Below are positions 6,030 to 6,985 of a DNA stretch of 6,985 bases, piece by piece. This stretch comes from Bacteroidota bacterium. GTDB taxonomy: Bacteria; Bacteroidota; Bacteroidia; Chitinophagales; Chitinophagaceae. Both the position numbers and the translations under genes were made by a program. The stretch lies in NCBI GenBank assembly GCA_030831005.1, contig JAURLW010000067.1, forward strand, positions 1-6,985. Direction: 5' to 3'. Numbering within the stretch: position 1 is the first letter of the stretch; each line of letters begins with the position of its first letter. A model generated the notes under the pieces. That model was given only the letters and a program-made list of their open reading frames with translations. It ran no database searches and was not told where the DNA came from.

Positions 6030-6175
6030 GGTATTTGTTAGGATAAGAAAGGTAGCATTTGTTACATAAGAATTTTTCAATGAGTAAACTAGTAAAGTGA
6101 AATATAATTATGGGTAGTGGGTTAACAAATTTTATTAATCGTTGCATTTTTACAGCATCAAATAGTTTTTTAAAT

Positions 6176-6985
6176 TTAAAACTCTCCTTTCAATACCTCT
6201 ACACCAATTGCATATCCATAAACTTTTCCTTTACCATCTTTGTATATTCTAATTTTATTGCAAGCCATTCCTAAATTGACCTTTGACCAGTTTTTGCCAC
6301 CATCTTTGGTTTCGTATCCGCTGTTCATGGTGCCAATAAAACCATGGTTTTCGTCTATAAATCCAATGCCAAATTCTCTTGCTCCGGCATCTTCTACTAA
6401 GTTGATTTCTTTCCAGGTTTCACCGCCATCGCTTGTTTTAGCTACGTGTTGTTGTTTCACATTCGGATCAGGGTTGTAGGATTGAATGGTTACGTATCCC
6501 ACCTTCTCAGTTGGAAATGATACTTTCCAAGTGCATTCAAAAGGGCGATTCGATTGGTACACCTTTTTCCAGGTTTTACCTCCATCGCTAGTTTTTAAAA
6601 TCAATGCATTTGATTTTTCTAAATCGTCATCTGTAGCAGCACAAACAAAGCCATTGTTTTTATTAAACATTTTAATATCGAATAGCATTTTACAGTCATT
6701 GTTCATACTGTTGGATGCCCATGTTATACCTCCGTCGTGTGAAACTATTATGTTAGCGGGTGAACCTACGCGACCAACACCATAAATATGCACTTTGTAG
6801 TCTATTTTACCATGATTAATATACTGTTCTTTGACAATATCAATAGCACAAAGTCCTTTTACATAAGGTCCTTTATAGTCAACGGGCTTCCATGTTTTGC
6901 CACCATCAATCGTTCCATACAAGGGTATGGTGTCGGTAACATTAGGAAAATAATCAGTACCAACTGTTCCCGCATATCCTACTAA
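6176..6985 (-). CDS. BNR/Asp-box beta-propeller protein, C-terminal part (5' end outside window)
   Basis: The frame is open from the right edge to the TAA at 6178-6176, giving at least 269 residues; a TTG at 6922 is internal and there is no reason to take it as the start. Five Asp-box motifs (S/T-x-D-G-G-x-x-W) are visible: TIDGGKTW (6913-6890), SHDGGITW (6742-6719), TSDGGKTW (6592-6569), TSDGGETW (6436-6413) and TKDGGKNW (6310-6287). They are 42-57 residues apart, the spacing expected of blades in a WD40/YVTN/BNR-like propeller such as sialidase-like or Ycf48-like proteins. Between them are blade phrases such as KNNGFVCAAT, EKVGYVTI and ENHGFIGT. Asp-boxes are structural turns, not catalytic residues, so no enzyme activity follows. 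Such proteins are usually secreted in this phylum, but the N-terminus is missing and no T9SS sorting domain is seen at the C-terminus. Confidence 0.85.
   Translation of the reverse strand, partial: LVGYAGTVGTDYFPNVTDTIPLYGTIDGGKTWKPVDYKGPYVKGLCAIDIVKEQYINHGKIDYKVHIYGVGRVGSPANIIVSHDGGITWASNSMNNDCKMLFDIKMFNKNNGFVCAATDDDLEKSNALILKTSDGGKTWKKVYQSNRPFECTWKVSFPTEKVGYVTIQSYNPDPNVKQQHVAKTSDGGETWKEINLVEDAGAREFGIGFIDENHGFIGTMNSGYETKDGGKNWSKVNLGMACNKIRIYKDGKGKVYGYAIGVEVLKGEF
6287..6913 (-). repeat. Five Asp-box (BNR) coding repeats
   Basis: Five copies of an 8-codon T/S-x-D-G-G-x-x-W unit recur at 126-171-base intervals in the propeller gene. On the + strand they show as CCA....CC(A/G/T)CC(A/G)TC blocks. 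They diverge at the third codon positions, so they look like old blade duplications held by protein selection rather than recent DNA repeats. Confidence 0.8.

Noticed and set aside
5878..6069. Plus-strand frame of 63 codons over the methyltransferase start
   Set aside because: It is antisense to the SAM-binding region of the methyltransferase and is explained as a shadow frame.
6240..6985. Three plus-strand frames of 65-99 codons at the right end
   Set aside because: They contain repeated PPSLV-like strings that are the reverse reading of the Asp-box codons of the propeller gene on the other strand.

Overview
The window looks like a stretch of a Bacteroidota chromosome, probably from the Chitinophagaceae/Sphingobacteriia side. 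The inference rests on low GC, genes without clear Shine-Dalgarno sequences but with A/T-rich leaders, and a gene complement typical of that phylum: a NIF3 protein followed by a coiled-coil zinc-ribbon protein, an arsR-DUF6428-acr3-arsC operon, and BNR/Asp-box proteins. I could not run a search, so the taxonomic call is an inference.

Layout. Positions 1-160 hold the 3' end of an alpha/beta-hydrolase gene on the + strand. It is followed 5 bases later by a NIF3-family gene (166-1269) and, after one base, by a C4 zinc-ribbon coiled-coil gene (1271-2026). These are probably one transcription unit. It ends at a strong bidirectional hairpin terminator (2041-2075), shared with the convergent arsenic operon.

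The centre of the window (2057-4355, minus strand) is a compact four-gene arsenic-resistance operon in the order arsR, a DUF6428-type cysteine-tailed protein, acr3 (arsenite efflux) and arsC (thioredoxin-type arsenate reductase). ArsC would reduce arsenate to arsenite, Acr3 would export it, and ArsR would derepress the operon on binding arsenite. The DUF6428 protein has no known role, but its reading frame restarts at the arsR stop (TAATG) and both proteins end in Cys-Cys. A near-perfect 34-bp palindrome (4353-4386) overlaps the arsR start codon and is the obvious ArsR operator candidate.

Divergent from arsR, on the + strand, are a small four-helix membrane protein of unknown function (4437-4847) and a PaiA-like GNAT acetyltransferase (4877-5392) that must start at TTG. 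Convergent to them on the minus strand is a class I SAM-dependent methyltransferase (best start 6017). Upstream of that is the 3' part of a BNR/Asp-box beta-propeller protein (6176 to beyond the window edge).

No RNA gene, CRISPR array, insertion sequence or prophage element was seen. The most interesting part is the arsenic operon: its operator architecture, the uncharacterised cysteine-tailed protein, and a terminator that doubles as coding sequence for the ArsC C-terminus. The rest is ordinary for the phylum.
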